The translations under genes and the position numbers were made by a program. Shown piece after piece: positions 6,322 to 11,712 of a stretch of 11,712 nucleotides of DNA. The notes below the pieces were generated by a model. That model had not been told where the DNA came from, did not search any database, and worked only from the letters and a program-made list of their open reading frames with translations. Source of the stretch: Verrucomicrobiota bacterium (lineage in GTDB: Bacteria; Verrucomicrobiota; Verrucomicrobiia; Chthoniobacterales; UBA6821); NCBI GenBank assembly GCA_016871655.1, contig VHCR01000026.1:1-11712 (forward strand), written 5' to 3'. Every line of letters begins with the position of its first letter. Within the stretch, counting starts at the first letter, position 1.

Positions 6322-6460
6322 AGGTTACAGGTTACAGGTTGCAGGTTACAGGTTAAAATTACTTCAAGTTGAGAAATCGTTTTGAACAGTAATGATATTT
6401 TTTTATTGCTGTCGCGAGAAAGAATTTTTCCTGTAACCTGCAACCTGTAACCTGTAACCT
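6322..6460. repeat. Perfect 31-bp inverted repeat of AGGTTAC heptamers between divergent ybeY and methyltransferase genes
   Basis: The left arm 6322-6352 consists of AGGTTAC, AGGTTAC, AGGTTGC, AGGTTAC and AGG. The right arm 6430-6460 is its exact reverse complement, including the single GC variant. The spacer is 77 bp (6353-6429). Both flanking genes start outward from this region, so their promoters should lie in or beside the repeat. I could not identify a confident -35/-10 pair. Confidence 0.9.
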
Positions 6461-6484
6461 GTTTTGACATTCTCATGTCAAAAC
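6461..6484. promoter_or_regulatory. Perfect 10-bp palindrome across the methyltransferase start codon
   Basis: GTTTTGACAT (6461-6470), TCTC, then ATGTCAAAAC (6475-6484) form a perfect inverted repeat whose right half begins with the ATG start. It could be an operator or a translation-blocking hairpin. Each half contains TTGACA, but no fitting -10 box is seen. Function unproven. Confidence 0.45.
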
Positions 6485-7086
6485 ACCATTCCCATCACTC
6501 TCTTCGAGCGAAACTTCATTTTTTAAGTCGCTTTCTCATGAAGCCTCATGCTGTCGGTTCGATCTGTCCAAGCTCTCAGTATCTTGCTAAAGCGATGATC
6601 AAAGATATCGATTTTAAACCAGGCGATGTTGTTATTGAATATGGGCCAGGTACAGGCCCTTTCACTCATCTGCTGCGCCAACATTTGCCCCAAGGCATTC
6701 ACTATCTTGGCATCGAATATGATCTTCATTTGTGCAAAGCACTCCATCGTCGGTTTCCTGAAATGCTTTTTCATCATGGTTCCGCAGAAGAGGTAGAAAA
6801 ACTTTTAAAAGAGTATGGCCTTGGTCCAGCTCGCCTCATCATTTCAGGCCTCCCCTTTGCCAACATGCCAGCTTCTTTGCAAGAACGAATCTTAACCGCA
6901 ACACAAGAAGCGCTGCGTCCGGATGGACTTTTTCGCACGTTCACTTATCTCTGTTCGAGCATCAGCCCGCGCGCACGACATTTCAAAAAAAGAGCCTCTC
7001 TCCATTTTCAAGAAGAAGAAAATCATTGCATCGTCCTCCGCAACCTTCCACCAGCGCGAGTGTTGAGTTATAGTGTATTAAATTGA
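6475..7086 (+). CDS. SAM-dependent methyltransferase, PmtA-like (phospholipid N-methyltransferase family)
   Basis: This 203-residue class I methyltransferase resembles the COG3963 group, whose PmtA members methylate phosphatidylethanolamine at the membrane surface. Family-like features are the N-terminal FLMKPHAVGSICPSSQYLAKAM, where GSI-PSS is the typical lead-in, and SAM motif I VIEYGPGTGPF (residues 53-63). The acidic ribose-binding GIEYD follows, then ISGLPFANMP at the position of the catalytic-loop motif IV. rRNA dimethyltransferases (KsgA) share part of this pattern but have NLPY instead of GLPF, so I prefer PmtA-like. The substrate is not proven. The N-terminus is His-rich (MSKHHSHH). 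No transmembrane helix is seen. It is transcribed alone, divergently from ybeY and convergently with nuoG. The ATG lies within a perfect palindrome. Confidence 0.82.
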   Translation: MSKHHSHHSLRAKLHFLSRFLMKPHAVGSICPSSQYLAKAMIKDIDFKPGDVVIEYGPGTGPFTHLLRQHLPQGIHYLGIEYDLHLCKALHRRFPEMLFHHGSAEEVEKLLKEYGLGPARLIISGLPFANMPASLQERILTATQEALRPDGLFRTFTYLCSSISPRARHFKKRASLHFQEEENHCIVLRNLPPARVLSYSVLN

Positions 7087-7087
7087 C

Positions 7088-7149
7088 GTTGAAGTTTTGT
7101 GCGCTTCGCGAATAAAAAAACTTTTTACTTCAACTTCAACTTTTAACTT
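7088..7149. repeat. Hairpin and AACTTC-rich repeat in the convergent methyltransferase/nuoG gap (possible bidirectional terminator)
   Basis: GTTGAAGT (7088-7095) pairs with ACTTCAAC (7127-7134) around a smaller GCG-CTT-CGC stem (7101-7109) and an A-run followed by a T-run (7113-7126). The 23 bases at 7127-7149, starting ACTTCAACTTCAACTTTTAA, recur exactly at 9111-9133. The position between convergent genes favours termination for both strands. Confidence 0.6.
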
Positions 7150-7152
7150 ACA

Positions 7153-8793
7153 TTATCCGTTCAGCAGAACGGATACTCCCAGGTCTCCAATTTTTCCAAG
7201 GCTCATTCCTGATAACGCGGGAACTTCTGCAGCCATTTCGCTAAAGAGCCCTTCGATCATTGCTGGGCCTGGACTTCCAGTTGTGAGGCGCAAGAGCTCA
7301 CTTAAAATTTCCCAATCATCGCGCGCAGAGCCTGGCGGTTGCAAGGCTTGGTGAAGGCGCTGCAAGCGCCCCTTGACGTTGATCATCGATCCTCGCTTCT
7401 CCGCTGCAGCAGAACCTGGAAACAGAACCGTAGCGAGTTGCGTGGTTGCATTCGGAAGAATATCGAGAACGATTAAGTTTTGTAACGAAGCCAATAAAGC
7501 ATCTGAGATACCACAAGCTACGGCATTTTCATGAAGACAAATCAACGATGTAATTTTTCCGGAAGCGATCCCCGCTTCAATCGCTGCAAGTCGTGATCCT
7601 GGTTCTGCGCTTGTGACCCCCAAGAGCTGAGCGCCACGCGTGTTCGGATTACCATCGTTGGAAACCAAGAATCCATCACCCTGTTGAGGGCGAGGACGAA
7701 TATCGAAAAGCTCAATCGAAAGCGCTTTCAAGAGGCGACGCGTTAAGAAAAGCTCTTCGTTCGTCATGCGACCGGAAGCAATCAAGGCAATCGATCCTGG
7801 CATCGCCTCACGAAGATTAGCCGCAGCCTCTTCCAATGACTCATGCCAGGTAGCAGGGCTAATATGATTTTGTTTTTTCCAATGAGGTTGGGCTAGTCGA
7901 TCTTCACGCTCGATGTATTTGTAATTGAGACGATGAGAGTCAGGCATCCAATAAGAATTGACCTCTTCATTTTGGCGCGGCGTGATGCGATGAATTTTAT
8001 TTTCGCGGCTACCGATAAGAATATTGGATCCAGTGCCGCAGCTGACATCGATTGTTTTAGTTTCTTTCAAAAACCAAACACGCATCTTAAAACGAAAATC
8101 TTTCGAGGTGAGCGCACCAACCGGGCAAATGTCAACGGTGTTGAGCGAGTAATTGTTGTCGAGGCGCTTTCCTGGATGGACGGTCAAGGTCGAGTGGCCA
8201 CCGCGATTCACAAAACCAAGGACATCTTCATGTGCAACCTCCTGCATAAAACGAATGCAGCGAGAACAAAGAATGCAGCGCTCATCATCAAGAACAATAT
8301 TTTTGCCGATATCAACATGCTTCGGCTTTTTGACTTTTTCTTCCTCAAAGCGAGAGCCACCGTGTCCATACTCTACAGAAAATTCTTGCAATCGACATTC
8401 TCCTGCTTTGTCACAAATCGGACAATCAAGCGGGTGGTTGATGAGCAAAAATTCCATAACGCCTTTGCGACACTCTTCAACAAGTGGAGAGTTGGTACGG
8501 ACAGCCATTCCTTCGGAAACTTCAAGAGCACAGGAAATGGCTGGACGAGGGCTCCAAGCAATGATCGGATGCCCATCGGGACCGAGCTCAGGCTTGCGAT
8601 CAGGAGTCATTTTAGGAGAACCTGTTTCCACCAAACACATCCGACAATTGCCAGGCACACTCAACTTCGGATGATAGCAATAATGCGGAATGTGCTCGCC
8701 GCTTTGCATACACGCTTCAATCAAACGCGTTCCTTTAGGAAATTGTTTCCATGTCCCATTAATTTGGACGTTGATCAGTGTTGTGGAATTCAT
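7153..8793 (-). CDS. nuoG: NADH-quinone oxidoreductase subunit G (NuoG, complex I)
   Basis: NuoG is the large iron-sulfur subunit of the peripheral arm of respiratory complex I and passes electrons from NADH towards quinone. The N-terminal ferredoxin-like domain has [2Fe-2S] ligands C39, C50, C53 and C88. The next domain has the His-ligated [4Fe-4S] set H120, C124, C127 and C133. A further [4Fe-4S] set is C173, C176, C179 and C223. The molybdopterin-oxidoreductase-like remainder (from about 240) starts DVSCGTGSNILIG without a CxxC cluster motif, so the optional N7 cluster is absent. At 546 residues it is shorter than most NuoG proteins (roughly 650-900 in well-known cases), mainly in this domain. 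It stands alone here: the upstream neighbour is a tRNA on the other strand and the downstream gene converges, so other nuo genes are not next to it. No Shine-Dalgarno is visible. Confidence 0.95.
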   Translation of the reverse strand: MNSTTLINVQINGTWKQFPKGTRLIEACMQSGEHIPHYCYHPKLSVPGNCRMCLVETGSPKMTPDRKPELGPDGHPIIAWSPRPAISCALEVSEGMAVRTNSPLVEECRKGVMEFLLINHPLDCPICDKAGECRLQEFSVEYGHGGSRFEEEKVKKPKHVDIGKNIVLDDERCILCSRCIRFMQEVAHEDVLGFVNRGGHSTLTVHPGKRLDNNYSLNTVDICPVGALTSKDFRFKMRVWFLKETKTIDVSCGTGSNILIGSRENKIHRITPRQNEEVNSYWMPDSHRLNYKYIEREDRLAQPHWKKQNHISPATWHESLEEAAANLREAMPGSIALIASGRMTNEELFLTRRLLKALSIELFDIRPRPQQGDGFLVSNDGNPNTRGAQLLGVTSAEPGSRLAAIEAGIASGKITSLICLHENAVACGISDALLASLQNLIVLDILPNATTQLATVLFPGSAAAEKRGSMINVKGRLQRLHQALQPPGSARDDWEILSELLRLTTGSPGPAMIEGLFSEMAAEVPALSGMSLGKIGDLGVSVLLNG

Positions 8794-8797
8794 GAAT

Positions 8798-8959
8798 TAG
8801 GCTATAAACTGTAGGCTCTAAGCTATAGGAATGTAAATCTGAAGTAAAAGCAGTAAAAGAAAAATTTTTAATTTTTAATGAAAGATTGAAATCTATTACG
8901 ATTTTTTTTAGATTTCACTGCTTGCAACCTACAGCCTATAGCTTACAGTCTATAGGCTA
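8798..8959. repeat. Heptamer inverted repeat (TAGGCTR type) between nuoG and tRNA-Ser
   Basis: The left arm 8798-8829 begins TAGGCTATAAACTGTAGGCT. The right arm 8924-8959 is its imperfect complement, containing CCTACAGCCTATAGC. A second nested pair, AAGCAGT (8849-8855) and ACTGCTT (8917-8923), and a third, GAAATCTA (8888-8895) and TAGATTTC (8909-8916), continue the symmetry, so nearly the whole gap could fold. The right arm ends 4 bases before the tRNA. No confident promoter was found. Confidence 0.8.
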
Positions 8960-8963
8960 TTCA

Positions 8964-9050
8964 GGATGGGTGGCAGAGTGGTCGATTGCGCACGCTTGGA
9001 AAGCGTGTGTACCTTCATCGGTACCGAGAGTTCGAATCTCTCCCCATCCG
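8964..9050 (+). tRNA. tRNA-Ser (anticodon GGA)
   Basis: This is an 87-nt class II tRNA. The acceptor stem GGATGGG (8964-8970) pairs with CCCATCC (9043-9049), and the discriminator is G9050. The anticodon stem CACGC/GCGTG encloses the loop TTGGAAA with anticodon GGA, reading UCC and UCU serine codons. The long variable arm contains the stem GTACC/GGTAC, as expected for serine tRNAs. The T arm is GAGAG-TTCGAAT-CTCTC. The 3' CCA is not encoded; GGGCTA follows. Confidence 0.97.
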
Positions 9051-9051
9051 G

Positions 9052-9070
9052 GCTATTGCTTCGCAATAGC
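9052..9070 (+). terminator. Hairpin directly after tRNA-Ser (possible terminator or processing signal)
   Basis: GCTATTGC-TTC-GCAATAGC is a perfect 8-bp stem with a 3-nt loop, starting two bases after the tRNA. No T-run follows, so classical rho-independent termination is doubtful. It may mark 3'-end processing. Confidence 0.45.
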
Positions 9071-9076
9071 AGTGAA

Positions 9077-9133
9077 AGTTATTAGTGGAAAGTTGAAGTC
9101 GTGAGTGCTAACTTCAACTTCAACTTTTAACTT
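9077..9133. repeat. AACTTC-rich imperfect inverted repeat upstream of the cfa-like gene
   Basis: The left part 9077-9100 (AAGTTATTAGTGGAAAGTTG and onward) is an imperfect complement of 9110-9133. The 23 bases 9111-9133 are identical to 7127-7149 in the same orientation, so nuoG and the tRNA lie between direct repeats. Confidence 0.65.
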
Positions 9134-9137
9134 CATC

Positions 9138-9154
9138 TTGCTGCGAAGCAGCAA
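9138..9154. repeat. Small perfect hairpin just upstream of the cfa-like start codon
   Basis: TTGCTGC-GAA-GCAGCAA is a 7-bp perfect stem ending 6 bases before ATG 9161. An A-run (to 9158) follows on the plus strand. It occupies the place where a ribosome-binding site would be and could limit translation, or it could be a minus-strand hairpin remnant. Function is not shown. Confidence 0.45.
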
Positions 9155-9160
9155 AAAACC

Positions 9161-10411
9161 ATGTTTGCAGATTTTCTCTCGAAATTTTATCGTCAGCTTG
9201 TTCTCGATGCTTTCAGCAGAGGAAAATATGGCAAGTTGAAAATAATGATGCCAGGAGGTGCTTCGCGCCTCTTTGGCGGCTTAGGCAAGGAATTAGAAGC
9301 AAAGATTACGATTAAGAATGAAAATTTTTATCGCCGCTGCGTTTTTTATGGGGCTCTCGGTTTTGCAGAATCTTATCTTGATCAAGAATGGGAAACCGAT
9401 GATCTCACTCATGCTCTAGCATGGTGCTTTCTTAATCGAGAAGTTTTTTCTACCGTCGCAACACAAAAGCATCAAAGCCGAAAGATTGATTTTTTTAAGT
9501 GCTTCACTGAATGGAAATATCATTCCCGAGTGAACAACAAAAAGAAAAACCGCGAACAGTTGCACGATCTGTATCAGTTCGGTTCTCCATTTTTTCAGGC
9601 TTGGTTAGGCCCCTCAATGGCTCATTCGACGGCTTATTTCACGTCTCCCGAACAAAAGCTAGAAGCCGCACAGGAGGCCAAATGGGAAGACCTTTGTCAA
9701 AAACTACGATTGAAATCGCATGATTATCTTTTAGACTTAGGGTGTGGTTGGGGAGAATTTGCAATCTATGCTGCTAAAAAGTACCAGTGCCGTGTTCAAG
9801 CCGTGACAATTTCTGAGGAGCAATTCCGAGAAACCGGCTTGCGTGTCGAGCAGGCTGGAGTTGCTGATTTAGTGGAAGTCAATTTTTGTGACTACCGTGA
9901 TTTGAATGGACGGTTCGATAAAATTGCTGTGATTGAAATGCTGCAGCATGTCGGAGATCGGTATGTGGAAACTTTCTTTTCAACAATTGAAGAATTGTTA
10001 GCCCCGCGTGGATTAATGGTGATCCAAGCATCTCTTTATAACGATAACGAATATCCGTTATGCCGAGACAGTGTGAATTTTATTCAGCAACATATTTTAC
10101 CTGGTTCACAAGTTCTATCGTTGCGTCGCATCACAGAAGCCATCGATGCCACTACCAACTTGCACCTTTTAGGAGCAGAAGATAGAACTGCCTCTGCTGC
10201 CCTGACCTATCGCATTTGGCACGAAAAATTAGAAAAAGCCATCCCCTCCTTGCAGCAGCAAGGACACGATCCGTTACTTCTTAGAAAATGGTTTTACTAT
10301 CTCTGCTATCAAGAAGCACTCTTTGCGACGTATCATTTGTCCATGACACAGCTTTTCTACACACGACCTCATAACTATTTGGAGTTAGCATCACCCATTT
10401 ATTCTCTATGA
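9161..10411 (+). CDS. Cyclopropane-fatty-acyl-phospholipid synthase family methyltransferase
   Basis: Enzymes of this family transfer a methylene or methyl group from SAM to a double bond of phospholipid acyl chains, altering membrane fluidity and stress tolerance. They work on the bilayer from the cytosol. The 416-residue sequence has the family's N-terminal lipid-binding half, including FYRRCVFYGALGFAESYLDQ-EW, then the central SMAHSTAYF stretch. The SAM motif LLDLGCGWGEFAIYAA starts at residue 190 with the GCGWG core at 194-198. VIEMLQHVG contains E259, matching the conserved EMFEHVG active-site segment. QQHILPGS matches the IFPGG-like loop. Because sequence alone does not separate cyclopropanation from methylation or other modification, no symbol is given. 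Its stop overlaps the next start by 4 bases (ATGA, 10408-10411), which implies coupled expression with the glycolipid glycosyltransferase. Confidence 0.88.
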   Translation: MFADFLSKFYRQLVLDAFSRGKYGKLKIMMPGGASRLFGGLGKELEAKITIKNENFYRRCVFYGALGFAESYLDQEWETDDLTHALAWCFLNREVFSTVATQKHQSRKIDFFKCFTEWKYHSRVNNKKKNREQLHDLYQFGSPFFQAWLGPSMAHSTAYFTSPEQKLEAAQEAKWEDLCQKLRLKSHDYLLDLGCGWGEFAIYAAKKYQCRVQAVTISEEQFRETGLRVEQAGVADLVEVNFCDYRDLNGRFDKIAVIEMLQHVGDRYVETFFSTIEELLAPRGLMVIQASLYNDNEYPLCRDSVNFIQQHILPGSQVLSLRRITEAIDATTNLHLLGAEDRTASAALTYRIWHEKLEKAIPSLQQQGHDPLLLRKWFYYLCYQEALFATYHLSMTQLFYTRPHNYLELASPIYSL

Positions 10412-11505
10412 AAAAAATTCTCATTCTCACCGCAGGATTTGGAGAGGGACATAACACAGCGGCACGTAATATTTGCGAAGCCTTGCAAGAACGCCGTGAT
10501 GTCATGGCCAAGGTTGTTGATATTTATACCGTGACCCACCCAAGAGCCAACAAGATCCTACAAAAGGGTTATGTTTTCGTCATTAACAAGCTTCCTTTTT
10601 TTTGGGAACTCTTTTTCAATTTTATCAATCGCCCCGGCAGCATCGAGAAGACTATGTTCATGGCGCGTCATCTCAAACGAACCCTCGGCAAGCTTGTTGG
10701 AGAATTTGAACCAGACGTTTTGATTTCGACCTATCCTTTCTACCCTTTTTTAGTTCATGAACTGCGACAAGATTGTCATCCTGCATGTCGCGTTCCCGTC
10801 GTAACTGTCATTACGGATTCTACGGTTGTCAATACCTCATGGTATCGTTGCCCGGCTAATGATTTTTTTATTGTTACCGATGAAGAGACTGCGGCAATCG
10901 TAAAACACGATCATATCACGCCTGAAAAAATAAAAATCTTGGGGTTTCCGGTAGCTCCACGCCTGGCAACATTAGCAATGCAGCCGCGGCCAGCGGCCCC
11001 ACCATGGAAAATTTTGTATCTTCCATCGTCAAAACTTGATTACACATTGGAACTCCTTCAAGAATTACGTCAAATGCCCAACGTTGAAGTGACGGTCGTG
11101 ACAGGTCGATTGGAAATACTACATGCTGCTTTAGAAAAATCTCCTCTCATTAATGGGGAAAAAATCAAACTATTAGGATGGACCGATCAGATGCCGGAGT
11201 TATTAACGTCGCATCATCTTTACATTGGAAAGGCAGGAGGAGCCATCGTTCATGAAGCCATGGCCGCTCAATGCCCCGTTTTAATCAGTCACGTGGTTCC
11301 CGGGCAAGAAGAGGGAAACATCGAACTCATCGAGCGCCTTGATATTGGCCGCTTGGCGGTCCATTACCCTGTAAATCTGGCGGCCTCTGTCAGAGAAATT
11401 TTTGCACACGATGCCGCGATGTGGCACCGTTGGAAAGGGCATTTGAGCAAGTTGGCTCAGCCAGCCGCTAGTCAACATATTGCAGAGTTTGTTTTAGATT
11501 TATAA
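10408..11505 (+). CDS. GT28 diacylglycerol glycosyltransferase (MGDG synthase / UgtP-like)
   Basis: This 365-residue GT-B enzyme resembles monogalactosyldiacylglycerol synthases and UgtP-type processive glucosyltransferases, which add a sugar from a UDP donor to diacylglycerol on the inner leaflet of the cytoplasmic membrane. The N-terminal glycine-rich acceptor loop is LTAGFGEGHNTAARNI (residues 7-22). The middle shows VDIYTVTHP and DVLISTYPFYPFLV, and the VVTVITDSTVV region follows. The donor-binding part has LLGWTDQMPELL, then GKAGGAIVHEAM (274-285) and PGQEEGN. The sugar and acceptor are not readable. MurG shares the fold but is less similar in the N-terminal loop. The pairing with a cfa-like gene points to membrane-lipid remodelling. 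It is the last gene before the second palindromic element. Confidence 0.85.
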   Translation: MKKILILTAGFGEGHNTAARNICEALQERRDVMAKVVDIYTVTHPRANKILQKGYVFVINKLPFFWELFFNFINRPGSIEKTMFMARHLKRTLGKLVGEFEPDVLISTYPFYPFLVHELRQDCHPACRVPVVTVITDSTVVNTSWYRCPANDFFIVTDEETAAIVKHDHITPEKIKILGFPVAPRLATLAMQPRPAAPPWKILYLPSSKLDYTLELLQELRQMPNVEVTVVTGRLEILHAALEKSPLINGEKIKLLGWTDQMPELLTSHHLYIGKAGGAIVHEAMAAQCPVLISHVVPGQEEGNIELIERLDIGRLAVHYPVNLAASVREIFAHDAAMWHRWKGHLSKLAQPAASQHIAEFVLDL

Positions 11506-11561
11506 ACAAAACGAAAAAGCAAATATCACCATGCTTTCTTGCATTCTGTAGTCGCTTTCTT

Positions 11562-11712
11562 TAGCCCGCAAATTTCATACTGATTCGTCGTGAGGCGCCG
11601 CGAATCCTTATGCAGACAAGGAAGGCGATGGGTTGCGACGACGGCTGTATGCTCCATACCGCCCGAGGAGCAATCCGAGCCTGACGCTGTATCCATCAGG
11701 GTTTCGCAAGCC
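11562..11712 (-). mobile_element. Palindromic MITE-like element, copy 2 (cut by window end)
   Basis: The first 151 bases match the reverse complement of copy 1 (2326-2476) with only four substitutions and no gaps, about 97% identity. The left end TAGCCCGCAAATTTCATACT follows CTTTCTT, so TA is again the outermost dinucleotide. About 31 bases, including the far terminal repeat, should lie beyond the window. This copy is intergenic, 56 bases after the GT28 stop codon. Confidence 0.88.

Noticed and set aside
6285..6476. N-terminal extension of YbeY to an upstream in-frame ATG
   Set aside because: The extension translates a 31-bp inverted repeat and its spacer, and the protein from 6284 already has the normal YbeY length and start.
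7933..8814. Long plus-strand ORFs opposite nuoG
   Set aside because: They are antisense to a well-supported coding sequence with cluster motifs and show no recognisable protein features.
288..9133. CRISPR array made from the intergenic repeats
   Set aside because: Repeat units are 6-7 bases, contiguous and paired as inverted arms. There are no 20-40-base unique spacers and no cas genes.
9052..9154. Strong rho-independent terminators after tRNA-Ser and before the cfa-like gene
   Set aside because: The stems are perfect, but neither has a T-run on its 3' side on the plus strand, so they are listed only as low-confidence structures.

Overview
The window looks like a chromosomal segment of a Gram-negative bacterium with moderate G+C. 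Envelope genes (a family 9 glycosyltransferase, a penicillin-binding-type serine hydrolase with a signal peptide), a respiratory complex I subunit and queuosine genes indicate a diderm. Few starts have a convincing Shine-Dalgarno sequence. The style of the S11-type hydrolase, the ybeY-clpS-DUF2017 cluster and the hairpin-filled gaps make me favour Verrucomicrobiota or a relative in the PVC group. That placement is an inference from memory and was not tested.

Layout. 1-2.2 kb, plus strand: the 3' end of queC, then queE (7-deazaguanine/queuosine precursor synthesis) and a GT9 glycosyltransferase. 2.2-3.4 kb, plus: a D-Ala-D-Ala carboxypeptidase-like hydrolase interrupted in frame by a 180-bp palindromic element. 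3.8-4.8 kb, plus: 6-phosphofructokinase. 5.05-6.28 kb, minus: a translationally coupled cluster, ybeY-clpS-DUF2017. 6.5-7.1 kb, plus: a PmtA-like methyltransferase. 7.15-8.8 kb, minus: a lone nuoG. 8.96-9.05 kb: tRNA-Ser(GGA). 9.16-11.5 kb, plus: an overlapping pair, a cyclopropane-fatty-acid-synthase-like methyltransferase and a GT28 diacylglycerol glycosyltransferase, together a membrane-lipid module. 11.56 kb to the end: a second, inverted, 97% identical copy of the palindromic element, cut by the window edge.

The main discovery candidate is this palindromic element. It is about 180 bp, has TA at both ends and near-perfect 25-bp terminal inverted repeats, and its centre of symmetry lies at its midpoint. 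In the copy at 2295-2476 it adds exactly 60 stop-free codons just before the hydrophobic core of a signal peptide. Removing it restores an ordinary signal peptide. This recalls the in-frame palindromic elements of Rickettsia, but here it has a MITE-like TA duplication.

A second theme is that every non-operonic gap holds an inverted repeat. Three are built from a heptamer (consensus YAGGYTR), two share an AACTTC-rich sequence, and two are degenerate arms of the 'accacaaag / ccacggaa' type. Several spill into gene ends: the queC tail, the stop of the DUF2017 gene, and the region just upstream of ybeY.
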